From contig NW_027480532.1 of NCBI RefSeq assembly GCF_051401765.1, positions 124,001 to 188,000 on the forward strand: 64,000 nucleotides of DNA. The letters are read 5' to 3'. The notes under the pieces are model-generated. The model was not told the DNA's origin and ran no database searches. It worked only from the letters and a program-made list of their open reading frames with translations. Numbering within the stretch: the first letter of the stretch is position 1; every line of letters begins with the position of its first letter. The stretch is from Calliopsis andreniformis. Taxonomy: Eukaryota > Arthropoda > Insecta > Hymenoptera > Andrenidae. A program made the position numbers and the translations under genes. Of the stretch, positions 1-10,849 are shown in pieces.

Positions 1-1335
1 ACAACACTCAATCCTCGATCCTCAATCTTCAATCATCAATATTCAATCTTCAATCATCAATCCTCAATCCTCAATACTCAATCCTCAATCCTCAATACTC
101 AATCCTCAATACTCAACCATCAACCCTCAGTTCTCAAAACTCAATAGAATATCCTGAATTCTCAGTATTCAATACTCAAACCTCAACACTCAACCCTCAA
201 TCCTCAATCCTCAATCCTCAATCCTCAATCGTCAATTCTCAATACTCAATCTTCAATCCTCCATTCTCAATCCTCAATCCTCAATCCTCAATCCTCAATC
301 CTCAATCCTCCATCCTCAATCGTCAGGCTTCAATCCTGAATACCCAATCCTCAGTCTTCAATCTTCAATCCTCAGTCCTCAATTCTCAATCCTCAATCCT
401 CAGTCCTCAGACCTCAAACCTCAATCCGCAACCCTCAGCCCTCATCCTCATTCCTCAATCCTCAATCGTCAATCCTCAATCCTCAATCCCCAACCCTCAA
501 TCCTCAATGTTCAATCCTCAATACCGAACACTCAGTCTTCCATCCTCAATCCTCAATCCTCAATCTTCAATCCTCAATACTCAATCTTCAATCCTCCGTC
601 CTCAATCCTCAACCCTCAATCCTCAATCCTCAATCGTCAGGCTTCAATCCTCAATACCCAATCTTCAATCCTCAATCCTCAATCGTCATTCGTCAATCCT
701 CATTCTTCAATCCTCAATACCCAATCCTCAATCTTCAGTCTTCAACCCTCAATCCTCAACTCTCAATCCTCAACCCTCAATCCTCAGACCTCAAACCTCA
801 ACCCTCAACCCTCAGCCCTCATCCTCAATCCTCAATCCTCAATCTTCAATCCTCAATCCTCAATCCTCAATTCTCAATCCTCAATCCTCAATCCTCAGAC
901 CTCAAACATCAATACTCAACCCTCTGTCCTCGTCCTCAATCCACAACCATCAATCCTCAATCCTCAATCTTCAATCATCGATATTCAATCTTCAGTCCTC
1001 AATCCTCAATCCTCAATCCTCAATCCTCAATCCTCAATGTTCAATCCGCAATACCCAATCCTCGATCTTCAATCCTCAATCCACAATCCACAATCCTCAA
1101 TCCTCATTCTTCAATCCTCAACACCCAATCCTCAATGCTCAATCTGCAACCCTCAATACTCAGTCCTCAACCCTCAATCCTCATTCTTCAATCCTCAATA
1201 CCCAATCCTCAATCTTCAATCCTCAATCCACAATCCTCAATCCTCAATCCTCATTCTTCAATCCTCAACACCCAATCCTCAATCTTCAATCCTCAATTCT
1301 CAATTCGCAGACCTCAATCCTCAATCTTCAATCCT
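1..1335 (+). repeat. Partial copy of the 1,515-bp higher-order repeat
   Basis: Bases 1 to about 1,335 match 5,925 to about 7,260 at a constant offset of 5,924. One visible difference is AAAACTC near 134 where the other copy has AATACTC. The match spans the alpha island at 141 and the ATG-containing unit at 507 (equivalent to 6,431). It stops near 1,335-1,345, where this copy reads ACTAAATC and goes into a different order of variants. The left end is cut by the window. Confidence 0.9.
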
Positions 1336-2030
1336 CAATACTAAATCTTCAATCCTCCGTCCTCAATCCTCAACCCTCAATCCTCAATCCTCAATCGTCA
1401 GGCTTCAATCCTCAATCCTCAATCTTCAACCCTCAATCCTCAATCCTGAAGCATCAACCCTCAATCCTCAATCCTCAGACCTCAAACCTCAATTCTGAAT
1501 CCTCAATCTTCAGACCTCAGACCTCAAGAATCAGATGTAAATCCTGAATCCTTAATAGAATATCATCAATTCACAGTTTTCAATACCCAATACTCAATCT
1601 GCAATCTTCAAATCTCTATTCACAAACATCAATTCTCATCACTCAACCCTCAACACTCAGTCCGCAATCCTCAACCTTCAACCCTCAATCCTCAATACTC
1701 AATCCTCAATCCTCAATCGTCAATACTTAATACTCAATCTTCAATCCTCAATTCTCAATCCTAGATCCTCAATCCTCAATCCTCAATCTTCAATCGTCAA
1801 TACTCAATCTTCAATCCTCAATCCTCAATCCGCAACCCTCAATGCTCAATCCTCAATCCTCAATCCTCAAACCTCAATCTTCAATCCTCAATACTCAATC
1901 TGCAACGCTCAATCCTCAATCCTCAATCCTCAATCCTCAATCGTCGATCCTCAATCCCCAATCCTCAATCTTCAATCCTCAATCCTCAATCCCCAATCCT
2001 CAATCCTCAATCCTCAATCTTCAATCCTCA
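1336..2030 (+). repeat. Mosaic heptamer segment with one beta island
   Basis: This stretch holds variant heptamers in an order not continuous with the block on its left. It carries a beta island starting at 1,546, then near-consensus units and a TCAATGC-containing run near 1,835-1,900. A similar run recurs near 13,740, 16,257, 20,602 and 31,130. I see no gene. Confidence 0.75.
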
Positions 2031-2925
2031 ATACTCAATCTTCAATCCTCAATTCTCAATACTCAATAGAATATCCTGAATTCTCAGGATTCAATACTCA
2101 AACCTCAACACGCAACCCCGAATCCTCAATCCTCAATCCTCAATCTTCAATCCTCAATACTCAATCTTCAATCCTCCATCCACAATCCTCAGTCCTCAAT
2201 CCTCAATCCTCAATCGTCAGGCTTCAATCCTCAATACTCAATCTTCAATCCACAATCCTCAATCGTCATTCGTCAATCCTCATTCTTCAATCCTCAATAC
2301 CCAATCCTCAATCTTCAATCTTCAACCCTCAATCCTCAACTCTCAATCCTCAACCCTCAATCCTCAGACCTCAAACCTCAACCCTCAACCCTCAGCCCTC
2401 ATCCTCAATCCTCAATCCTCAATCTTCAATCCTCAATCCTCAATCCTCAATTCTCAATCCTCAATCCTCAATCCTCAGACCTCAAACATCAATACTCAAC
2501 CCTCTGTCCTCGTCCTCAATCCACAACCATCAATCCTCAATCCTCAATCTTCAATCATCGATATTCAATCTTCAGTCCTCAATCCTCAATCCTCAATCCT
2601 CAATCCTCAATCCTCAATGTTCAATCCGCAATACCCAATCCTCGATCTTCAATCCTCAATCCACAATCCACAATCCTCAATCCTCATTCTTCAATCCTCA
2701 ACACCCAATCCTCAATGCTCAATCTGCAACACTCAATACTCAGTCCTCAATCCTCAATCCTCATTCTACAATCCTCAATACCCAATCCTCAATCTTCAAT
2801 CCTCAATCCACAATCCTCAATCCTCAATCCTCATTCTTCAATCCTCAACACCCAATCCTCAATCTTCAATCCTCAATTCTCAATTCGCAGACCTCAATCC
2901 TCAATCTTCAATCCTCAATACTCAA
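2031..2925 (+). repeat. Block homologous to 4,860-5,754
   Basis: This block is collinear with 4,860-5,754 at a constant offset of 2,829: the alpha island is at 2,063 versus 4,892, and the TCAATGT unit at 2,617 versus 5,446. It belongs to the 1,515-bp repeat family. Point differences are visible, for example TCATTCTACAATCC near 2,760 against TCATTCTTCAATCC in the partner. Confidence 0.85.
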
Positions 2926-3480
2926 TCTTCAATCCTCAATCCTGAATCCTCATTCCTCAATCCACATTCTACAATCCTGAATACCCAATCCTCAATCTTC
3001 AATCCTCAATCCTCAATCCTCAATTCTCAATCCTCAATCCTCAGTCCTAAGTCCTCAAATCTCAATCCTCAAACCGCAGCCCTCATCCTCAATCCTCAAT
3101 CCTCAATCTTCAACCCTCAATCCTCAATCCTGAAGCGTCAACCCTCAATCCTCAATCCTCAGTCCTCAAACCTCAATTCTGAATCCTCAATCTTCAGACC
3201 TCAGACCTCATCAATCAGATGTCAATCCTGAATCCTTAATAGAATATCATCAATTCACAGTTTCCAATACCCAATACTCAATCTGCAATCTTCAAATCTC
3301 TATTCACAAACATCAATACTCATCACTCAACCCTCAACACTCAGTCCGCAATCCTCAACCTTCAACCCTCAATCCTCAATACTCAATCCTCAATCCTCAA
3401 TCGTCAATACTCAATACTCAATCTTCAATCCTCAATCCTCAATCCTCAATCCTCAATCCTCAATCCTCGATCTTCAATCG
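2926..3480 (+). repeat. Block shared with about 15,660-16,200 and 18,450-18,975, with a beta island
   Basis: The order of variants, including TCCTGAATCC then CCACATTCTACAATCC and a beta island at 3,230, recurs at 15,961 (offset 12,731) and 18,749. All three copies share the beta sub-variant with CAGTTTCC, which separates this sub-lineage from the later CAGTTTTC islands. Confidence 0.82.
3230..3352 (+). repeat. Beta island (type copy; 20 in the window)
   Basis: A run of about 120 bp starts GAATCCTTAATAGAATATC, followed by CAATTCACAG, CAATACCCAATAC, CTCTATTCACAAACATC, CATCACTC and CAGTCCGC. Starts: 1546, 3230, 15961, 18749, 19245, 20306, 22338, 24476, 33343, 34404, 36436, 41328, 42389, 44421, 46559, 54349, 55410, 59910, 60971, 63003. 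The 7-bp phase is kept, but identity to TCAATCC is low. The same degenerate bases recur in every copy, so it is inherited as a unit. Confidence 0.87.
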
Positions 3481-3886
3481 TCAATACTCAATCTTCAATC
3501 CTCAATTCTCAATACTCAATAGAATATCCTGAATTCTCAGGATTCAATACTCAAACCTCAACACGCAACCCTGAATCCTCAATCCTCAATCCACAATCCT
3601 CAATCTTCAATCCTCAATACTCAATCTTCAATCCTCCATCCTCAATCCTCAGACCTCAAACGTCAATCCGCAACCCTCAGCCCGCATCCTCATTCCTCAA
3701 TCCTCAATCGTCTATCCTCAGTCCTCAATCCTCAACCCTCAATCCTCAATGTTCAATCCTCAATACCCTACCCTCAGTCTTCAATCCTCAATCCTCAATC
3801 CTCAATCTTCAATCCACAATCCTCAGTCCTCAAACCTCAATTCTGAACTCTCAATCCTGAATCCTCAATCTTCAGCACTCAGTCCG

Positions 3887-4028
3887 CAACAATCAGTTGT
3901 CATTCCTCAATCCTCAGTAGAATATCCTCAATTCACAGCTTTCAATACTCAATACTCAATCTGCAATCCTCCAACCTGTATCCACAAACATCAATTTTCA
4001 CCACTCAACCATCAGCACTCATTCCTCA
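3887..4028 (+). repeat. Gamma island, copy 1
   Basis: A run of about 140 bp from CAACAATCAGTTG through AGAATATCCTCAATTC, CCAACCTGTATCCACAAAC and CACCACTC to CAGCACTC. It aligns unit by unit with beta (GTATCCACAAAC against CTATTCACAAAC). This copy has GTTGTCATTCC where all later copies have GTTGACATTCC. Confidence 0.85.
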
Positions 4029-4891
4029 ATGTTCAATCCTCAATCCTCAACTCTCAATCTTCGATCCTCAATACTGAATCTTCAATCCTCAACCCTCAAT
4101 CCTCAATCCTCAATCCTCAACCCTTATTCTTCAATCCTCAGTACCCAATCCTCAATCTTCAATCCTCAATCCTCAATCCTCAATTCTCAATCCTCAATCC
4201 TCAATCCTCAATCCTCAGACCTCAAACATCAATATTCAACCCTCAGTCCTCGTCCTCAATCCACAAACCTCAATCCTCAATCCTCAACCTTCAATCCTCA
4301 ATACTCAGTCTTCAATCCACAATCCTCAATACTCAATCCTCAATCTTCAATCCTCAATACCCAATCCTCAATGCTCAATCGTCAAACTCCAATCCTCAGT
4401 TCGCAATCCTCAATCCTCAATCCTCTGACCTCAGGCATCAATATTCAAGCCTCAGTCCTCGTCCTCAATCCACAATCCTCAATCCTCAATCCTCAATCTT
4501 CATTCATCAATATTCAACCTTCTATCCTCAATCCTCAACCCTCAGTCTTCAATCCTCAATTCTCAATACTCAATCTGCAACACTCAATCCTCAATCCTCA
4601 ATACTCAATCCTCATTCTTCAATCCTGAACACCCAATCCTCAATTTTCAATCCTCAATCCTCAATCTTCAGAACTCAATACTCAACTATCAGTCCTCAAT
4701 TCTCAATACTCAATCCTCAAGCCTCAATCTTCAATCCTCAATACTCAATCTTCAATCCTCAATCCTCAATCCTCATTCTTCAACCCTCAATACCCAATCC
4801 TCAATCTTCAATCCTCAATCCTCAATCCTCAATTCTCAATCCTCAATCCTCAATCCTCAGTCCTCAAACCTCAATCCTCAATTCTCAATAC

Positions 4892-4947
4892 TCAATAGAA
4901 TATCCTGAATTCTCAGGATTCAATACTCAAACCTCAACACGCAACCC
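4892..4947 (+). repeat. Alpha island (type copy; 30 in the window)
   Basis: A divergent run of about 56 bp contains AGAATATCCTGAATTC and then CAG(G/T/A)(A/T)TTC-like sequence, CAATAC, CAAACC and CAACAC(G/T)CAACCC. Starts: 141, 2063, 3516, 4892, 6065, 7580, 9095, 11505, 12950, 13963, 15136, 16751, 17924, 20823, 22855, 25007, 29379, 31351, 34921, 37364, 39336, 42906, 44938, 47090, 49996, 51757, 55927, 57318, 61488, 63520. Each carries an EcoRI site GAATTC, and the CAGAATTC subtype carries two. AGAAT and ATTCT form a 5-bp inverted repeat around the core. TAG and TGA inside it close two of the three + frames. Confidence 0.88.
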
Positions 4948-4964
4948 CGAATCCTCAATCCTCA

Positions 4965-6479
4965 ATCCTCAATCTTCAATCCTCAATACTCAATCTTCAA
5001 TCCTCCATCCACAATCCTCAGTCCTCAATCCTCAATCCTCAATCGTCAGGCTTCAATCCTCAATACTCAATCTTCAATCCTCAATCCTCAATCGTCATTC
5101 GTCAATCCTCATTCTTCAATCCTCAATACCCAATCCTCAATCTTCAATCTTCAACCCTCAATCCTCAACTCTCAATCCTCAACCCTCAATCCTCAGACCT
5201 CAAACCTCAACCCTCAACCCTCAGCCCTCATCCTCAATCCTCAATCCTCAATCTTCAATCCTCAATCCTCAATCCTCAATTCTCAATCCTCAATCCTCAA
5301 TCCTCAGACCTCAAACATCAATACTCAACCCTCTGTCCTCGTCCTCAATCCACAACCATCAATCCTCAATCCTCAATCTTCAATCATCGATATTCAATCT
5401 TCAGTCCTCAATCCTCAATCCTCAATCCTCAATCCTCAATCCTCAATGTTCAATCCGCAATACCCAATCCTCGATCTTCAATCCTCAATCCACAATCCAC
5501 AATCCTCAATCCTCATTCTTCAATCCTCAACACCCAATCCTCAATGCTCAATCTGCAACCCTCAATACTCAGTCCTCAATCCTCAATCCTCATTCTTCAA
5601 TCCTCAATACCCAATCCTCAATCTTCAATCCTCAATCCACAATCCTCAATCCTCAATCCTCATTCTTCAATCCTCAACACCCAATCCTCAATCTTCAATC
5701 CTCAATTCTCAATTCGCAGACCTCAATCCTCAATCTTCAATCCTCAATACTCAATCTTCAATCCTCAATCCTCAATCCTCAATCCTCAATCCTCATTCTT
5801 CAATCCTCAACACCCAATCCACAATCTTCAATCGTCAATCCTCAATCCTCAATTCTCAATCCTCAATCCTCAATCCTCAGACCTCAAACATCAATACTCA
5901 ACCCTCAGTCCTCGTCCTCAATCCACAACACTCAATCCTCGATCCTCAATCTTCAATCATCAATATTCAATCTTCAATCATCAATCCTCAATCCTCAATA
6001 CTCAATCCTCAATCCTCAATACTCAATCCTCAATACTCAACCATCAACCCTCAGTTCTCAATACTCAATAGAATATCCTGAATTCTCAGTATTCAATACT
6101 CAAACCTCAACACTCAACCCTCAATCCTCAATCCTCAATCCTCAATCCTCAATCGTCAGTTCTCAATACTCAATCTTCAATCCTCCATTCTCAATCCTCA
6201 ATCCTCAATCCTCAATCCTCAATCCTCAATCCTCCATCCTCAATCGTCAGGCATCAATCCTGAATACCCAATCCTCAGTCTTCAATCTTCAATCCTCGGT
6301 CCTCAATTCTCAATCCTCAATCCTCAGTCCTCAGACCTCAAACCTCAATCCGCAACCCTCAGCCCTCATCCTCATTCCTCAATCCTCAATCGTCAATCCT
6401 CAATCCTCAATCCCCAAACCTCAATCCTCAATGTTCAATCCTCAATACCGAACACTCAGTCTTCCATCCTCAATCCTCA
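4965..6479 (+). repeat. 1,515-bp higher-order repeat, copy 1
   Basis: This is the first of three adjacent copies spaced exactly 1,515 bp apart: TCAATGT units at 5,446, 6,961 and 8,476, and alpha islands at 6,065, 7,580 and 9,095. The length equals 217 heptamers minus four bases, and four 6-bp units (two CATCCT, two CGTCCT) account for the missing bases. The left edge is placed near 4,965, where similarity to 6,480 begins. The unit is also a multiple of three, so open frames pass through it. Confidence 0.9.
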
Positions 6480-7994
6480 ATCCTCAATCTTCAATCCTCA
6501 ATACTCAATCTTCAATCCTCCGTCCTCAATCCTCAACCCTCAATCCTCAATCCTCAATCGTCAGGCTTCAATCCTCAATACTCAATCTTCAATCCTCAAT
6601 CCTCAATCGTCATTCGTCAATCCTCATTCTTCAATCCTCAATACCCAATCCTCAATCTTCAGTCTTCAACCCTCAATCCTCAACTCTCAATCCTCAACCC
6701 TCAATCCTCAGACCTCAAACCTCAACCCTCAACCCTCAGCCCTCATCCTCAATCCTCAATCCTCAATCTTCAATCCTCAATCCTCAATCCTCAATTCTCA
6801 ATCCTCAATCCTCAATCCTCAGACCTCAAACATCAATACTCAACCCTCTGTCCTCGTCCTCAATCCACAACCATCAATCCTCAATCCTCAATCTTCAATC
6901 ATCGATATTCAATCTTCAGTCCTCAATCCTCAATCCTCAATCCTCAATCCTCAATCCTCAATGTTCAATCCGCAATACCCAATCCTCGATCTTCAATCCT
7001 CAATCCACAATCCACAATCCTCAATCCTCATTCTTCAATCCTCAACACCCAATCCTCAATGCTCAATCTGCAACCCTCAATACTCAGTCCTCAATCCTCA
7101 ATCCTCATTCTTCAATCCTCAATACCCAATCCTCAATCTTCAATCCTCAATCCACAATCCTCAATCCTCAATCCTCATTCTTCAATCCTCAACACCCAAT
7201 CCTCAATCTTCAATCCTCAATTCTCAATTCGCAGACCTCAATCCTCAATCTTCAATCCTCAATACTCAATCTTCAATCCTCAATCCTCAATCCTCAATCC
7301 TCAATCCTCATTCTTCAATCCTCAACACCCAATCCACAATCTTCAATCGTCAATCCTCAATCCTCAATTCTCAATCCTCAATCCTCAATCCTCAGACCTC
7401 AAACATCAATACTCAACCCTCAGTCCTCGTCCTCAATCCACAACACTCAATCCTCGATCCTCAATCTTCAATCATCAATATTCAATCTTCAATCATCAAT
7501 CCTCAATCCTCAATACTCAATCCTCAATCCTCAATACTCAATCCTCAATACTCAACCATCAACCCTCAGTTCTCAATACTCAATAGAATATCCTGAATTC
7601 TCAGTATTCAATACTCAAACCTCAACACTCAACCCTCAATCCTCAATCCTCAATCCTCAATCCTCAATCGTCAGTTCTCAATACTCAATCTTCAATCCTC
7701 CATTCTCAATCCTCAATCCTCAATCCTCAATCCTCAATCCTCAATCCTCCATCCTCAATCGTCAGGCGTCAATCCTGAATACCCAATCCTCAGTCTTCAA
7801 TCTTCAATCCTCGGTCCTCAATTCTCAATCCTCAATCCTCAGTCCTCAGACCTCAAACCTCAATCCGCAACCCTCAGCCCTCATCCTCATTCCTCAATCC
7901 TCAATCGTCAATCCTCAATCCTCAATCCCCAAACCTCAATCCTCAATGTTCAATCCTCAATACCGAACACTCAGTCTTCCATCCTCAATCCTCA
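6480..7994 (+). repeat. 1,515-bp higher-order repeat, copy 2
   Basis: This copy is nearly identical to the one on each side, with only scattered substitutions. One example is GTCAGGCGTC near 7,760 where copy 1 has GTCAGGCATC near 6,245. It carries the alpha island at 7,580. Confidence 0.92.
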
Positions 7995-9253
7995 ATCCTC
8001 AATCTTCAATCCTCAATACTCAATCTTCAATCCTCCGTCCTCAATCCTCAACCCTCAATCCTCAATCCTCAATCGTCAGGCTTCAATCCTCAATACTCAA
8101 TCTTCAATCCTCAATCCTCAATCGTCATTCGTCAATCCTCATTCTTCAATCCTCAATACCCAATCCTCAATCTTCAGTCTTCAACCCTCAATCCTCAACT
8201 CTCAATCCTCAACCCTCAATCCTCAGACCTCAAACCTCAACCCTCAACCCTCAGCCCTCATCCTCAATCCTCAATCCTCAATCTTCAATCCTCAATCCTC
8301 AATCCTCAATTCTCAATCCTCAATCCTCAATCCTCAGACCTCAAACATCAATACTCAACCCTCTGTCCTCGTCCTCAATCCACAACCATCAATCCTCAAT
8401 CCCCAATCTTCAATCATCGATATTCAACCTTCAGTCCTCAATCCTCAATCCTCAATCCTCAATCCTCAATCCTCAATGTTCAATCCGCAATACCGAATCC
8501 TCGATCTTCAATCCTCAATCCACAATCCACAATCCTCAATCCTCATTCTTCAATCCTCAACACCCAATCCTCAATGCTCAATCTGCAACCCTCAATACTC
8601 AGTCCTCAATCCTCAATCCTCATTCTTCAATCCTCAATACCCAATCCTCAATCTTCAATCCTCAATCCACAATCCTCAATCCTCAATCCTCATTCTTCAA
8701 TCCTCAACACCCAATCCTCAATCTTCAATCCTCAATTCTCAATTCGCAGACCTCAATCCTCAATCTTCAATCCTCAATACTCAATCTTCAATCCTCAATC
8801 CTCAATCCTCAATCCTCAATCCTCATTCTTCAATCCTCAACACCCAATCCACAATCTTCAATCGTCAATCCTCAATCCTCAATTCTCTATCCTCAATCCT
8901 CAATCCTCAGACCTCAAACATCAATACTCAACCCTCAGTCCTCTTCCTCAATCCACAACACTCAATCCTCGATCCTCAATCTTCAATCATCAATATTCAA
9001 TCTTCAATCCTCAATCCTCAATCCTCAATACTCAATCCTCAATCCTCAATACTCAATCCTCAATACTCAACCATCAACCCTCAGTTCTCAATACTCAATA
9101 GAATATCCTGAATTCTCAGTATTCAATACTCAAACCTCAACACTCAACCCTCAATCCTCAATCCTCAATCCTCAATCCTCAATCGTCAATTCTCAATACT
9201 CAATCTTCAATCCTCCATTCTCAATCCTCAATCCTCAATCCTCAATCCTCAAT
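7995..9253 (+). repeat. 1,515-bp higher-order repeat, copy 3 (truncated)
   Basis: The copy follows its neighbour at offset 1,515 until about 9,253, where it turns into TCAATCATCATTCTTC instead of the TCCATCC run found near 7,745. About 1,259 bp are present. Private changes include CCCCAATCTT near 8,401, ATTCAACCTT near 8,424 and TACCGAATCC near 8,490. The TACCGAATCC change is shared with the copy at 10,886, which marks this copy as the relative of that one. Confidence 0.88.
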
Positions 9254-10390
9254 CATCATTCTTCAATCCTCAATACCCAATCCTCAATCTTCAATCCTCA
9301 ATCCTCAATCCTCAATTCTCAATCCTCAATCCTCTGTCCTCAGTCCTCTAACCTCAACCCTCAACCCTCAGCCCTCATCCTCAATCCTCAATACTCAATC
9401 GTCAATCCTCAATCTTCAATCCTCAATACTCAATCTTCAATAATCAATCCTCAATTCTCAATCCTCAATACTCAGTCCTCAATCCTCAACCTTCAATCAT
9501 CAATACTCAGTCTTCAATCCTCAATCCTCAATCCTCATTCTTCAATCCTCAATACACAATCCGCAATCTTCAATCCTCAATCCTCAATCCTCAATCCTCA
9601 ATCCTCAGATCTCAAACATCAATACTCAACCCTCAGTCCTCGTCCTCAATCCACAACAATCAATCCTCAATCCTCATTCTTCAATCATCAATATTCAATC
9701 TTCAGTCCTCAACCCTCAATCCTCAATCCTCAATCCTCAATCCTCAATGTTCAACCCGCAATACCCAATCCTCAATCATCAATCCTCAATCCTCAATCCT
9801 CAATCCTCAATCCTCAATCCTCAATACTCAATCCTCAATCCTCAGTCCTCAAACCTCAAACCTCAATCTTCAATCCTCAATGCTCAATCTTCAATCCTCC
9901 GTCCTCAACCCTCAACCTTCAAACATCAATCCTCAATCGTCAGGCTTCAATCCTCAATACTCAATCTTCAATCCTCAATCTTCAATCCTCATTCCTCAAT
10001 CCTCATTCTTCAATCCTCAATACCCAATCCTCATTCTTCAATCCTCAATCCTCAATCCTCAATTCCCAATCCTCAGTCCTCAGTCCTAAGTCCTCAAATC
10101 TCAATCCTCAACCCTCAGCCCTCATCCTCAATACTCAATCCTCAATCTTCAACCCTCAATCCTCAATCCTGAAGCATCAACCCTCAATCCTCAATCCTCC
10201 ATCCTCAAACCTCAGTCCTCAATCCTCAATCGTCATTCGTCAATCCTCATTCTTCAATCATCAATACCCAATCCTCAATCTTCAATCTTCAACCCTCAAT
10301 CCTCAACTCTCAATCCTCAACCCTCAATCCTCAATCCTCAGACCTCAAACATCAATGCTCAACCCTCAGTCCTCGTCCTCAATCCACAAC
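8440..10390 (+). repeat. 2.4-kb-spaced duplication, copy 1
   Basis: About 1,950 bp here match 10,850-12,812. The offset is 2,410 on the left (8,476 to 10,886; alpha 9,095 to 11,505) and 2,424 on the right (9,747 to 12,171). The 14-bp change is two whole heptamers gained or lost in a TCAATCC run near 9,510 / 11,920. It overlaps the third 1,515-bp copy, so this duplication arose after the 1,515-bp one. Confidence 0.85.
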
Positions 10391-10849
10391 CATCAATCCT
10401 CAATCCTCAATCTTCAATCATCGATGTTCAATCTTCAGTCCTCAATCCTCAATCCTCAATCCTCAATCCTCAATCCTCAATGCTCTATCCGCAATACCCA
10501 ATCCTCAATCTTCAATCCTCAATCCACAATCCTCAATCCTCAATCCTCATTCTTCAATCCTCAACACCCAATCCTCAATCTTCAATCCTCAATCCTCAAT
10601 TCTCAGACCTCAACCCTCAATCTTCAATCCTCAATACTCAATCGGCAACCCTCAATCCTCAGTCCTCAATCCTCAATCCTCATTCTTCAATCCTCAATAC
10701 CCAATCCTCAATCTTCAATCCTCAATTCACAATCCTCAATCCTCAATCCTCATTCTTCAATCCTCAACACCCAATCCTCAATATGCAATCCTCAATTCTC
10801 AATTCTCAGACCTCAATCCTCAATCTTCAATCCTCAATACTCAATCCTC
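10391..10849 (+). repeat. Spacer segment between the 2.4-kb copies
   Basis: About 460 bp of variant heptamers separate the two copies. The order (TCAATGC at 10,480, CCACAATCC, CTCAGACC) resembles segments in the 19-24 kb block. No gene or island is visible. Confidence 0.7.

Larger units (their letters stand above)
3481..4964 (+). repeat. Mosaic segment with alpha islands and a gamma island
   Basis: The segment carries alpha islands at 3,516 and 4,892 and the first gamma island at 3,887-4,028. About 3,725-4,185 matches 26,550-27,010 (offset 22,825) and 48,633-49,093. About 4,540-4,964 matches 16,392 onward, first at offset 11,852 and then 11,859, so one whole heptamer was gained or lost between the two. 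No gene-like sequence is present. Confidence 0.78.

Noticed and set aside
3887..4028. Gamma and beta islands as remnants of an inserted transposon or a tRNA/ncRNA gene
   Set aside because: The 7-bp phase runs straight through the islands and no target-site duplication, terminal inverted repeat or cloverleaf is visible. They are better explained as diverged heptamers.
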